A DNA stretch of 64,000 nt from Candidatus Moranbacteria bacterium GW2011_GWC2_40_12 (lineage in GTDB: Bacteria > Patescibacteria > Paceibacteria > Moranbacterales > UBA11712), in NCBI GenBank assembly GCA_000995965.1, contig LBYD01000004.1, forward strand, positions 35,049-99,048. Reading direction: 5' to 3'. Position 1 is the stretch's first letter; the number at the start of each line of letters is the position of its first letter. The notes beneath the pieces were generated by a model. The model searched no databases, had not been told where the DNA came from, and saw only the letters and a list, made by a program, of their open reading frames with translations. The translations under genes and the position numbers were made by a program. Shown one piece after another: positions 48,281 to 56,559 of this stretch.

Positions 48281-50020
48281 CTACTTTTTTTCCTGAATTT
48301 GCTTTCTGGCTTTTTCCAAAAACCTTTCAATCTTCATGGCGCCGATGTCTCCTTTCTCGCGATCGCGGACGGCGACGGTTTTGGTCTTCATCTCTTTTTC
48401 TCCGACAATAAGCATATAATTGATTTTTTCATATTGCGCGTTGCGGATGCGCTTGCCGAGCGATTCGGATGATTCGTGGATAACGGAGCGAATATTTTTT
48501 TCTGAAAGGAGCGAATTTATCTCTGTTCCGTATTTTTGAAATTTGTCGCTGACCGGGATAACTTCAACCTGAATGGGGGCGATCCAAAACGGAAAAGCTC
48601 CAGCATAATGTTCGGTTAAAATTCCGATAAAACGCTCAAATGAGCCAAAAACTGCGGCGTGAATCATGACCGGGATAGCCGGTTTGCCTTTTTCGTCTGT
48701 ATATTCCAAACCGAATCTTTGCGGCATTTGGAAGTCAAGCTGGATAGTCGCCAGTTGCCAGTTTCGTCCCAGCGCGTCCTTGATTTCAATGTCGATTTTC
48801 GGGCCGTAAAAAGCCCCGTCTTTTTCCTTGATTCCGAATCTGACTCTCTCTTTTTTGAGAGCGTTTGAAAGATTTTTCTCGGCCAGATCCCATTCTGATT
48901 TTTTGCCCATATAATCATCCGGGCGGGTAGAAAGAAAAAATTGCGGTTCGATACCAAACGCGGGATAATATTCCTTGACCATCCGGAGGAGGCCTGCAAT
49001 TTCTTTCTCAACTTGCTGTGGTAAACAGAAAATGTGCGAATCATCTTGAGTGAGATAACGCACGCGGAGAAGGCCGTTGAGCTCGCCCGATTTTTCATTC
49101 CGCATAATGCGGCCTATTTCAGAAAAACGGATCGGCAGGTCGCGGTATGATTTCGTTCTCTCCTTATACATCAAAATATTAAACGGGCAGTCCATCGGTT
49201 TGAGGCAATAGGTTTCGCTTTCACTTTTGATGGAGAACATACTGTCCTTGTAGTGGTCCCAGTGGCCAGATTGCTTCCAGAGGATATTTTTGGCAATAAG
49301 GGGAGTTTGGATTTCTTGAAAGCCGTATTTTTTGCGAAGTCTTTTTCCGAATTGCTCAAGCTCATTCCAAATCGTCATGCCCTTGGGATGCCAGAAGGCT
49401 GAACCGGGAGATTCGGCATGGAAAGAAAAGAGGCCAAGATCGCGCCCAATTTTTTTGTGGTCGCGCTTTTCAGCTTCGGCAAGCATAGCAAGATAGTTTT
49501 TCAGTTCTTTTTCCGTTGTGAAAGCCACGCCATAAATTCTTTGGAGCATTTTATTTTTTTCATCACCTTTCCAGTAGGCTCCTGAAATCTTCGTCAGCTT
49601 GAAGGATCGCAAATTTATTTCCCCCGTTGATTCCAAATGCGGGCCTAAGCAGAGATCAACAAAATTCCCGGTTCTAAAAACAGCCACAGTCGCAAGTTTT
49701 GAATTTTCTCTCTTGATATCCTTTATCAGTTCAAGCTTGTAGGGCTGCTTGGCTTTTTTGAAATCTTTCAAGGCCTCGGAAAATGACAAATTTGCTTTTT
49801 CGAATTTATGATTCGCTTTGATAATCCGGAACATTTTTTCTTCAAGTATATCGAGGTCTTCCGGAATAAGGGTTCGTGGCAGGTCAAAGTCATAATAGAA
49901 ACCATTTTCCACTGCCGGACCAACTCCGAACTTGGCGTCGGGAAACATCTCATATACAGCCGCGGCCAGGACGTGGGCAAGCGAATGGCGAAGAATCTCA
50001 ATTCTTTTGGTCTTTTCCAT
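48281..50020 (-). CDS. thrS: Threonyl-tRNA synthetase lacking the TGS domain
   Basis: Start at the ATG at 50020 (MEKTKRIEILRHSLAHVLA), 579 residues. The upstream codons in frame belong to a leader hairpin. The protein begins directly with the second additional domain (editing-type HxxxH in RHSLAHVLA), then the class II catalytic core (FWHPKGMTIWNELE, YCLKPMDCPFNILMY, RVRYLTQDDSHIFC) and the anticodon domain. The N-terminal TGS domain of typical ThrRS is absent, giving a shorter enzyme. miaB follows one base after the stop. Confidence 0.94.
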   Translation of the reverse strand: MEKTKRIEILRHSLAHVLAAAVYEMFPDAKFGVGPAVENGFYYDFDLPRTLIPEDLDILEEKMFRIIKANHKFEKANLSFSEALKDFKKAKQPYKLELIKDIKRENSKLATVAVFRTGNFVDLCLGPHLESTGEINLRSFKLTKISGAYWKGDEKNKMLQRIYGVAFTTEKELKNYLAMLAEAEKRDHKKIGRDLGLFSFHAESPGSAFWHPKGMTIWNELEQFGKRLRKKYGFQEIQTPLIAKNILWKQSGHWDHYKDSMFSIKSESETYCLKPMDCPFNILMYKERTKSYRDLPIRFSEIGRIMRNEKSGELNGLLRVRYLTQDDSHIFCLPQQVEKEIAGLLRMVKEYYPAFGIEPQFFLSTRPDDYMGKKSEWDLAEKNLSNALKKERVRFGIKEKDGAFYGPKIDIEIKDALGRNWQLATIQLDFQMPQRFGLEYTDEKGKPAIPVMIHAAVFGSFERFIGILTEHYAGAFPFWIAPIQVEVIPVSDKFQKYGTEINSLLSEKNIRSVIHESSESLGKRIRNAQYEKINYMLIVGEKEMKTKTVAVRDREKGDIGAMKIERFLEKARKQIQEKK

Positions 50021-50066
50021 CCTATTATATATTATCGGATTATATTCCAGGTAAAAAATACCTGTT

Positions 50067-50116
50067 TCCCGCGACATCATTCCTCAATACTGCTATGATG
50101 ATGTCATCTCGCGGGA
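50067..50116 (-). promoter_or_regulatory. Leader hairpin of thrS
   Basis: TCCCGCG with CGCGGGA and, inside, GACATCAT with ATGATGTC form a 15-bp interrupted stem in the thrS leader. A second small hairpin, CAGGTA/TACCTG, follows at 50048-50064. No T-box sequence is visible. Possibly autoregulatory. Confidence 0.5.
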
Positions 50117-50181
50117 TAATTTTTTTCAAAACTTGTAATATTATACTAATATTAATCCGGCTTACTTGCAAGGTTTTGTGA

Positions 50182-51039
50182 GTGAGATACAATAAAGACA
50201 TGACTCATTTCCAGCGTACGATAAAAAGGGCGGTGATAGTTCTAATATACCTGATAATCTTATGCGCAATAGGGACGGCTGCCTTCTTTCTTTTCCGCAC
50301 TAAGCCGACCTGCACTGACGGGAAGCGCAACCAAAGCGAAGAAAGGATTGATTGCGGAGGGCCGTGCCAAAAATGCGAGGAGATTCCAAAAATAGAAAAC
50401 GCTCAAATACTCGAGAAAAGCATAGTTTCATCCAGATTGAACACATATGACGCCCTCGTGAAAATAGAAAATCCAAATTCTCTTTTTGGGATTGAGAATC
50501 TGGAATATTCATTCAATTTTCTGGATGAAAGCGGTAAGATCATTGCCCAAAAGGAAGGGACGAGTTTTCTCCTTCCGGCTGAAACGAAATATATTTTTGT
50601 TTTCAACGCGGATCTCGTTGAAAAACCTGTTTCCCTTGATTTCAGAATAAAGTCGTATAGGTGGCAGAAATTTTCTGAGTATGAAGAGCCGAACATTGCA
50701 TCTTATCAGAAAGAATTCATTTTTGTCAGCGGTGGTCCCGAATTTGCCCAACTAAAATTGAAGATTCAAAATAAAAGCGGATACGATTTCCGGAAAATCA
50801 CCACCAAAACCGTATTGCGGGATCACCAAGGAAATCCGGTGGCCGTCAACGAAACAAACAACAATGACGTGAGAATCAACGAGGAAAGGGATGTTGTTTT
50901 TCACTGGAGCGAGCCTTTTGCCCAAGACATTGACGTCCAAAATATCGAAGTCGAGGAAGAAGTCAATGTTTTCAGCGACGAGAATTTTATGAAAAAATAC
51001 GGTTCGCCCGGCCAATACGATAGTTACGAATCAAATTAA
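50182..51039 (+). CDS. Membrane-anchored extracellular protein with CPR-type cysteine motif
   Basis: This 285-residue protein may start at 50182 or at the ATG six codons later. One membrane helix (about 14-38, AVIVLIYLIILCAIGTAAFFLF) is followed by CTDGKRNQSEERIDCGGPCQKC, a motif I associate with CPR exported proteins, and then two beta-rich domains (about 75-180 and 185-275). Function unknown. It precedes rodA by nine bases, suggesting a cell-envelope role. Confidence 0.7.
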   Translation: MRYNKDMTHFQRTIKRAVIVLIYLIILCAIGTAAFFLFRTKPTCTDGKRNQSEERIDCGGPCQKCEEIPKIENAQILEKSIVSSRLNTYDALVKIENPNSLFGIENLEYSFNFLDESGKIIAQKEGTSFLLPAETKYIFVFNADLVEKPVSLDFRIKSYRWQKFSEYEEPNIASYQKEFIFVSGGPEFAQLKLKIQNKSGYDFRKITTKTVLRDHQGNPVAVNETNNNDVRINEERDVVFHWSEPFAQDIDVQNIEVEEEVNVFSDENFMKKYGSPGQYDSYESN

Positions 51040-51048
51040 AGGTATTGC

Positions 51049-52143
51049 ATGATTAGATCTTTATACAAATTTGACTGGGTTTTGTTTTCGGCTCTGGTTC
51101 TTCTTTTGGGCTTAAGTTTGGCGGTTCTTTATCCTATCAGTTACTCAGGCGCAAAAGAAATACCGGACCAGAGTCATTTTTTGAGGCAATCGATTTTTGC
51201 GATCATGGGACTGGCCGCTTTTTTTGTCTTTGCGTTCTTCGATTACAGGAGCCTCAAGAATTATTCAACTGTTTTATACGTTTTGGGATTTTTGCTTCTT
51301 CTTGCCGTTCTGATTTTCGGAAAAGTGGTTCGGGGAACTACGGGTTGGATTGGAATTAGCGGGGTTCATCTGCAGCCCGTCGAACCCTTCAAGATTATCG
51401 CGGCGATACTCCTGGCAAAATACTTTTCCCTCCACTTAAGAAGCATAGGGGATTATAAGCATATTTTGATTTCCCTTGCTCCGGTGGCAATCTCTATATT
51501 CCTGGTGATCAAGCAACCTGATTTCGGATCAGCTTTTGTCATTTTTTTTCTCTGGATTTCCATTCTGGTGATGAGCGGAGTAAACAGGAAACACCTCCTT
51601 GTCTTGTTTTCAATTTTGCTGATAGTTGCCCTTTTAGGATGGAACTTTTTTCTCAAGGGATACCAAAAAGAAAGAGTAACGACGCTTTTTAGCGCATCTT
51701 CTGATCCGTTGGGTGCCGGATACAACGTGCTTCAGTCGACGGTAGCAGTTGGGTCAGGAGGAATTTTGGGAAAGGGGCTTGGGCATGGTTCTCAAAGCCA
51801 GCTGAATTTTTTGCCGGAAAAACACACCGATTTTATATTTGCGGTTGTGGCCGAAGAGCTGGGTTTTGGCGGAGCGGTTTTCGTTCTTGTCCTGATTTCA
51901 GTTGTTCTCTCAAGATTCATAAAAATCGCACTGAATAGCCGCGACAATTTTGGGAAGCTGCTGGTTGGCGGCGCGGCCAGCATCGTTTTTGTACATTCGC
52001 TGATTAATATTGGAATGAACATTGGGGTGATGCCGGTAACGGGAATACCCCTGCCTTTTTTGAGTTACGGAGGAAGTTCTCTGGTTACCTTGATGGCCGC
52101 TGCGGGAATGGCAGAAAGCGTCTGCCGGATAAATCGAAGTTAG
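51049..52143 (+). CDS. rodA: Rod-shape SEDS peptidoglycan glycosyltransferase RodA
   Basis: This 364-residue protein has about ten membrane helices and the SEDS blocks RGTTGWIGISGVHLQPVEPFK, LPEKHTDFIFAVVAEELGF and IPLPFLSYGGSSL. RodA polymerises lipid II with a class B penicillin-binding protein in the elongasome, consistent with mreB at 57949. FtsW is the alternative. The short N-terminus and the pairing with an mreB cluster favour RodA. Confidence 0.88.
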   Translation: MIRSLYKFDWVLFSALVLLLGLSLAVLYPISYSGAKEIPDQSHFLRQSIFAIMGLAAFFVFAFFDYRSLKNYSTVLYVLGFLLLLAVLIFGKVVRGTTGWIGISGVHLQPVEPFKIIAAILLAKYFSLHLRSIGDYKHILISLAPVAISIFLVIKQPDFGSAFVIFFLWISILVMSGVNRKHLLVLFSILLIVALLGWNFFLKGYQKERVTTLFSASSDPLGAGYNVLQSTVAVGSGGILGKGLGHGSQSQLNFLPEKHTDFIFAVVAEELGFGGAVFVLVLISVVLSRFIKIALNSRDNFGKLLVGGAASIVFVHSLINIGMNIGVMPVTGIPLPFLSYGGSSLVTLMAAAGMAESVCRINRS

Positions 52144-52312
52144 GAAGCAGGCTTGCCCCGCAACACAAAAAACTTAAAAATACGTATTTTGGCTATATAT
52201 AAATTATAGATGGCGCTCCAAAGAATAAATAATAAGTTTGTGGTTCGGGGCTTGCCAAAGATTGGTAATGATGTTATCTTCTTAGAGTGGTATTTTTATT
52301 GATAAAAAAGAA

Positions 52313-53050
52313 ATGACTTCAAGCTTGATACTGAAAGCCGAGACAAGAAAAAAAGAGGGAAAAAAAACGGATGCGCCGCTGGGCACTATTCCGGGCGTTT
52401 TGTATGGACGGGGAATCAAAAACGTTCTGCTCTGGTTCAGCCGGAGAGAATTCAATCGCATTCGAGAAGAAGCGGGTGAAAGCACTATTTTCAAGATTCA
52501 GCTTCCAGACGGCGATGAGCGAAATGTGCTGATAAAGGAAATCCAAAGAGATATTTTGAATGGAAAACCGACCCATGTTGATTTTTATCAAGTCCGAATG
52601 GATGAAAAAATTGAGGCGAATGTGGAGTTGGATTTTGTCGGTGAATCACAGGCCGTGAAAGATCTCGGGGGAATTTTGATAAAAAATATAGATGAAATCG
52701 AAGTGAAGTGCCTGCCGGGCGACTTGCCTTCGAAAATAGAAATCGATATCAGCCGGATAAAAAAATTCGACGATTATATATATGTGAAGGATTTGCCGGT
52801 TTCAGACAAAGTTGAAGTTCTGGCTGATCCGGAAAATGTTGTAGCGATGGTTTCCGAACCGCGCTCCGAAGAAGAACTGGCCGAACTGGAAACGGAAGTA
52901 AAAGAAGACGTGACGAAAGTCGAGGGAGTCGTGAAGCCAGAGAAACCCGAAGAGGCCGGAGAAACTAGCGATGGGGAAAAAGTGAAGGAAAAGAAAGAAC
53001 CTGCCCGCAACGATTCGCGTAGCGACGCAGGCGGGGAAAAAGAAAAATAG
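52313..53050 (+). CDS. rplY: 50S ribosomal protein bL25 (CTC form)
   Basis: This 245-residue protein has the 5S-rRNA-binding N-domain (GTIPGVLYGRGIKNVLL, VLIKEIQRDILNGKPTHVDFY) and the TL5/CTC beta domain (VELDFVGESQAVKDLGG, LPSKIEIDISRIKKF). A long acidic/lysine-rich tail ends with NDSRSDAGGEKEK, part of which (PARNDSRSDAGG) is coded by a CCTGC...GCAGG palindromic repeat. The 170 bases before it contain an imperfect inverted repeat around GCCCCGCAACAC and GTTCGGGGC plus an AT-rich TATATATAAATTATA. Confidence 0.9.
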   Translation: MTSSLILKAETRKKEGKKTDAPLGTIPGVLYGRGIKNVLLWFSRREFNRIREEAGESTIFKIQLPDGDERNVLIKEIQRDILNGKPTHVDFYQVRMDEKIEANVELDFVGESQAVKDLGGILIKNIDEIEVKCLPGDLPSKIEIDISRIKKFDDYIYVKDLPVSDKVEVLADPENVVAMVSEPRSEEELAELETEVKEDVTKVEGVVKPEKPEEAGETSDGEKVKEKKEPARNDSRSDAGGEKEK

Positions 53051-53065
53051 ACCGCGTCTTTGCAT

Positions 53066-53097
53066 CCGTCCCGGCATTTCTCCGGGGCGGTTTTTTT
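53066..53097 (+). terminator. Intrinsic terminator after rplY
   Basis: CCGTCCCGG and CCGGGGCGG (one mismatch) followed by seven Ts. Confidence 0.8.
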
Positions 53098-53254
53098 AAA
53101 CCCAGTCCCGCGGTTTGCACGCATTGCTTCAAACGATATATATATTTTGCTGGAAAGTATTCTGCGGTTTGGGGTGAATGTGATATAATCCCAGAAGATA
53201 AAGAATCATTTTTTTTGGGATGCCGCAAATAAAAATAATTTGCCAATAAACGGT

Positions 53255-54574
53255 ATGAAGAATAGAAATTCAATTACAAATATATTTCCTATATATTCGG
53301 CAAATATCGGGATGATATTTTTTTCGGCCGCGTTTTTATTTTTGCTGGCGGGACAGTCGGCTACAAGGGGAGCGGCACCATCACAAAAGGAAATTCTCAA
53401 AACCAGGATTGATGATCTTCGCCGGCAGATCGAAATTTATCAAAAAAACATAGACGAAAAAAACAAAAAGGAAGAATCGCTTTCAAACGACATTGAAATT
53501 CTCGCGGCGGATATAAAAAAGATCGAGCTTCAAATTCAGGAAACGAATCTTCAAATTGCCGGGCTTGATGATGAAATAACAGAAAAACAAATTGAAATTG
53601 ATGAGATGGAAAAACAAGTTGGCGCGAAAAAAGAAATGCTGGCAAAATTTTTGCAGGAACTTTATGAAAAGGGAAGGGGAGAAACAGCAGAGATCGTTTT
53701 CAGCGGCCAGAGTTTTTCGGATTATTTTTCCAAAATAGAAAGCCTCGAGAGTTTTGAGGATCAGATTAAGGAGGCTCACGATCAGCTGGAAGCATCGAGA
53801 GACGCGCTCGAAGATGAAAAAGAAATTTTGATAGAAAGAAAAGTTGACAAGGAAAACATGAGAGGCATCCAGAGCGACCAGGAGAGATCGCTTGAACAGG
53901 AAAAGCAAATGGAGACCCTGCTTGTTTCCCAGGTCCGAAACGAAAAAGCGGCACTGGAGCAGAATATGGGAAGGCTTCAAAAAGAGCTGAGCGAAATTCA
54001 GTCTCTTGGCGAGCCAATCAATTTGGAAGAAGCAGTCAAGGCGGCGAAATATGCTGCGGACCTCACCCAAGTGGCGCCGGAATTTTTGCTCGGAGTGCTT
54101 CGGGTCGAATCGGGGCTGGGCACGAATGTCGGGGGAGGGAGATACAAAACAGATATGAACCCATCACAGTGGGACACTTTCAAAAAAATTTGCAAAGAGG
54201 TCGGTCTTGATCCGGAAAAAACTCCGGTTTCGCGCCGGGCTTGCTATAACCGCAATTCCAGCGATGGATGCGGCGGATGGGGCGGGGCGATGGGTCCGGC
54301 CCAATTCATGCCATCGACCTGGATGGGGTACAAGAGCCAAGTTGAAAAAACCACTGGCCACTCGCCGGCCAATCCCTGGAGCATAAAAGATTCTCTCGTG
54401 GCTATGGGGCTCAAGCTGGGTTCGGTTGAGGGCGTGAAAGCGGGGGATCGGAAAGCTTGGGCAAAGGCGGCGGGCATGTATCTCGCAGGCGCGAATTGGG
54501 AAAGATATTCATGGTATTCGGACCGGGTTATCCACTACGCCGACGGATTCAAAAAAATAATGAAAAATTATTGA
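53255..54574 (+). CDS. Secreted coiled-coil protein with lytic transglycosylase-like domain
   Basis: I start at the ATG at 53255 (MKNRNSITNIFPIYSANIG), about 439 residues. A hydrophobic signal segment (about 18-36, GMIFFSAAFLFLLAGQSAT) precedes a long coiled coil (about 50-275), like the PcsB/CwlO-type hydrolases controlled by FtsEX. The C-terminal domain has VLRVESGLGTN with a catalytic-type glutamate and MGPAQFMPSTWMGYKSQ, the goose-lysozyme/MltB-like SLT arrangement. It should cleave peptidoglycan strands. No FtsEX genes are present here. Confidence 0.85.
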   Translation: MKNRNSITNIFPIYSANIGMIFFSAAFLFLLAGQSATRGAAPSQKEILKTRIDDLRRQIEIYQKNIDEKNKKEESLSNDIEILAADIKKIELQIQETNLQIAGLDDEITEKQIEIDEMEKQVGAKKEMLAKFLQELYEKGRGETAEIVFSGQSFSDYFSKIESLESFEDQIKEAHDQLEASRDALEDEKEILIERKVDKENMRGIQSDQERSLEQEKQMETLLVSQVRNEKAALEQNMGRLQKELSEIQSLGEPINLEEAVKAAKYAADLTQVAPEFLLGVLRVESGLGTNVGGGRYKTDMNPSQWDTFKKICKEVGLDPEKTPVSRRACYNRNSSDGCGGWGGAMGPAQFMPSTWMGYKSQVEKTTGHSPANPWSIKDSLVAMGLKLGSVEGVKAGDRKAWAKAAGMYLAGANWERYSWYSDRVIHYADGFKKIMKNY

Positions 54575-54632
54575 TCGGAAAAGCTGTTAATAATTTTGTC
54601 AAGCCTTTTGCGGAAAAGTTATCCGGTTTCGA

Positions 54633-54661
54633 TTGACGAATCGCGAAAATAGTTATATAAT
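54633..54661 (+). promoter_or_regulatory. Sigma70 promoter upstream of the CAP-domain gene
   Basis: TTGACG at 54633-54638 and TATAAT at 54656-54661, 17 bases apart. Confidence 0.75.
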
Positions 54662-54698
54662 TATAAGGTAAAACTCATAAAGGGGGTTTTGCGTAAGG

Positions 54699-54728
54699 GT
54701 GATTTGCATGGGTGTGAATCGCTTTTTT
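54699..54728 (+). terminator. Intrinsic terminator in a short leader
   Basis: GTGATT and AATCGC (one G-U) form a stem followed by six Ts, about 30 bases after the predicted start. The stretch between holds three imperfect 14-15-base repeats of a GGGxGxxTTxGC pattern (54680-54722). Confidence 0.6.
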
Positions 54729-54734
54729 GTATTC

Positions 54735-54827
54735 TTTACGAATTACGAATCTCTTGCGAATAGACGAATGTTTCTAAAATTCGTAATTTATATATTCGTA
54801 GAGCGTAGCGTATTCGTAATTCGTAAA
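54735..54827. repeat. TTTACGAATTACGAA intergenic palindromic repeat, copy 3
   Basis: This 93-bp element is built like copies 1 and 2: TACGAAT units, a turn, then ATTCGTAGAGCGTAGCGTATTC and TAATTCGTAAA. Confidence 0.85.
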
Positions 54828-54858
54828 CTAACTGGAGTGGGGTGAGCTCGAATGCTTG

Positions 54859-56163
54859 ATGATAGAAATCCTTTATCGGGTGAAACGGGTGAGTCATGTG
54901 AATAGGGTGAGCTCAAATCGAAAACCGGCAAAAAAACTCGGAATGTTTTTGTTTGCGGCAATTTGCATTTTTTATACCGCAAGCCATGCCAGCGCTTCCG
55001 ATATAACATCTGAAAGAATTGTAGAATTGGCTAACGCGGATAGAAAAAGTGAGGGAGTTCCGGAACTTATGAAAAATGCGAAACTTGATCAAGCCGCCGC
55101 GGATAAAGCCGGGGATATGATTCTCAATGATTATTTTTCCCATACCTCTCCGCAGGGAATCACTCCCTGGAGCTGGATTGAAAAGGAGAATTACGACTAT
55201 AACTATGCCGGTGAAAACTTGGCGATGGATTTCACGTCCGCGGAAAAAATGAATGAAGCCTGGATGGAGAGCCCGACCCACCGAGCCAATATTTTGAATG
55301 AAAAATACAAAGAGATAGGTGTGGCCGCAAAAGAGGGCGTCATAAACGGACATGCTACAATCGTAGTTGTCCAAATGTTCGGTTCTGGAGACAAAAACGT
55401 GGCTGAAGAAAAGAAAACAAAAGAAACTTTGCAGGAAGAAGAGGGGACACCAAACCAAAGCGATTATATTCCTGTTTTGCCGGTAGGTGAGGTAGAGACG
55501 GATAAAATTGCGTTCGGTATTCCGATAATTACTTCACCGCAAGAGGGCGAGATTCTCAATGACGAAAAAATAGACATTGTCGGGCGGGCTAATCCAAAAA
55601 GCACAGTCTCGATATTTGATGGCGGAATATCCGCGGGTGATTCTATTTCGGACGAAAAAGGATGGTTCAGGCTGGAGATCGCAAGTATTTCTGAAGGAAG
55701 CCACAATTTTACGGCCAAAGCGGAAAAATATTCCACAGGAAAAAAAGAAACAGAGGTTTCGAAAAACGTTTCTTTCCGGATTGATCGCGAGAAACCGTCT
55801 CTCAACTATCATTTATACGCGGACGGACAGAAAAATAATTATCGCATCAGCCTTTTTTCGGATAAGAAAAAATGTTTTTTCGAACTGGGAGGAAAAAGAG
55901 AAGCCGGCAATTCCGGCGGAGCGGCAACATTTTTTATCGACGCCAAGCAAGCATCAATTGTGGCTACGGTATCGGATCACGCAGGCAACCAGACAAAAAA
56001 ACAAATTATCCTCGCGAATTATTTCGCCGGAAGCGGAAAAAGTTTTTTTGGAAATCTCGCGTTTTCTTTTTCGCCCCCATTGGCCCACGCCGCTGATTCA
56101 GGAAGAGAAGCGCTCGCCGCTAATTTGGGAATAGTACCGCGCCAGTTTCTTTCATCCCGCTAA
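54859..56163 (+). CDS. Secreted CAP/SCP-domain protein with C-terminal Ig-like domain
   Basis: The ATG at 54859 gives about 434 residues. A signal segment (about 32-46, GMFLFAAICIFYTASHASA) is followed by a CAP domain (about 48-180): ILNDYFSHTSPQGITPW and WMESPTHRANIL hold the His/Glu residues of the CAP site, and YAGENLAM is a standard block. An Ig-like or Big-type domain (about 215-310, IITSPQEGEIL) and a final alpha-beta tail follow. Bacterial CAP proteins are extracellular, with unknown activity. A DDGG-type sequence SSVS is not seen. Start choice among TTG 54856, ATG 54859 and later codons is uncertain. Confidence 0.83.
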   Translation: MIEILYRVKRVSHVNRVSSNRKPAKKLGMFLFAAICIFYTASHASASDITSERIVELANADRKSEGVPELMKNAKLDQAAADKAGDMILNDYFSHTSPQGITPWSWIEKENYDYNYAGENLAMDFTSAEKMNEAWMESPTHRANILNEKYKEIGVAAKEGVINGHATIVVVQMFGSGDKNVAEEKKTKETLQEEEGTPNQSDYIPVLPVGEVETDKIAFGIPIITSPQEGEILNDEKIDIVGRANPKSTVSIFDGGISAGDSISDEKGWFRLEIASISEGSHNFTAKAEKYSTGKKETEVSKNVSFRIDREKPSLNYHLYADGQKNNYRISLFSDKKKCFFELGGKREAGNSGGAATFFIDAKQASIVATVSDHAGNQTKKQIILANYFAGSGKSFFGNLAFSFSPPLAHAADSGREALAANLGIVPRQFLSSR

Positions 56164-56418
56164 AAATTGACAGGAGGGAATAATAATTAAAACGAAAAAA
56201 TGTGATGTAAAAAAAACAAAAAGAGTGTTCTTTGACAAAATTCACCATGTGGAATCCGCTTTGCGGAATTTTGCAGAGCAAAATTATTTCACAGGGTAAA
56301 AATAAAAAAGCGTATATCTATTATGGTATAAGCAGAGGTGAAATAAACACAAAAAAGTGTTTGAAAACAAAAAGGTAAGTGTCCTTACTTTTTGCCATAT
56401 GGCACAATCGACAATATG

Positions 56419-56452
56419 CCCGTTCTCGCAGGTCTTGCAAGAACGGGTTTTT
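56419..56452 (+). terminator. Intrinsic terminator in the 56164-56559 gap
   Basis: CCCGTTCT and AGAACGGG form an 8-bp stem followed by TTTTT. Upstream in the same gap are the hairpins CCGCTTTGCGG and AATTTTGC-AGA-GCAAAATT (56260-56286) and the palindrome GCCATATGGC. I see no gene in these 396 bases. Confidence 0.75.
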
Positions 56453-56559
56453 GTGTGCGTCAATGGATTATGTGCCAATATGCGAATTTCGGATTTTATT
56501 TTTAAGTTGATTATATTCAGAGTTTAATCTATAATGACAATGCTAAAAAACTCGGAGTT

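Noticed and set aside
50040..50116. T-box riboswitch before thrS.
   Set aside because: No specifier-loop plus AGGGTGG-type antiterminator sequence is present.
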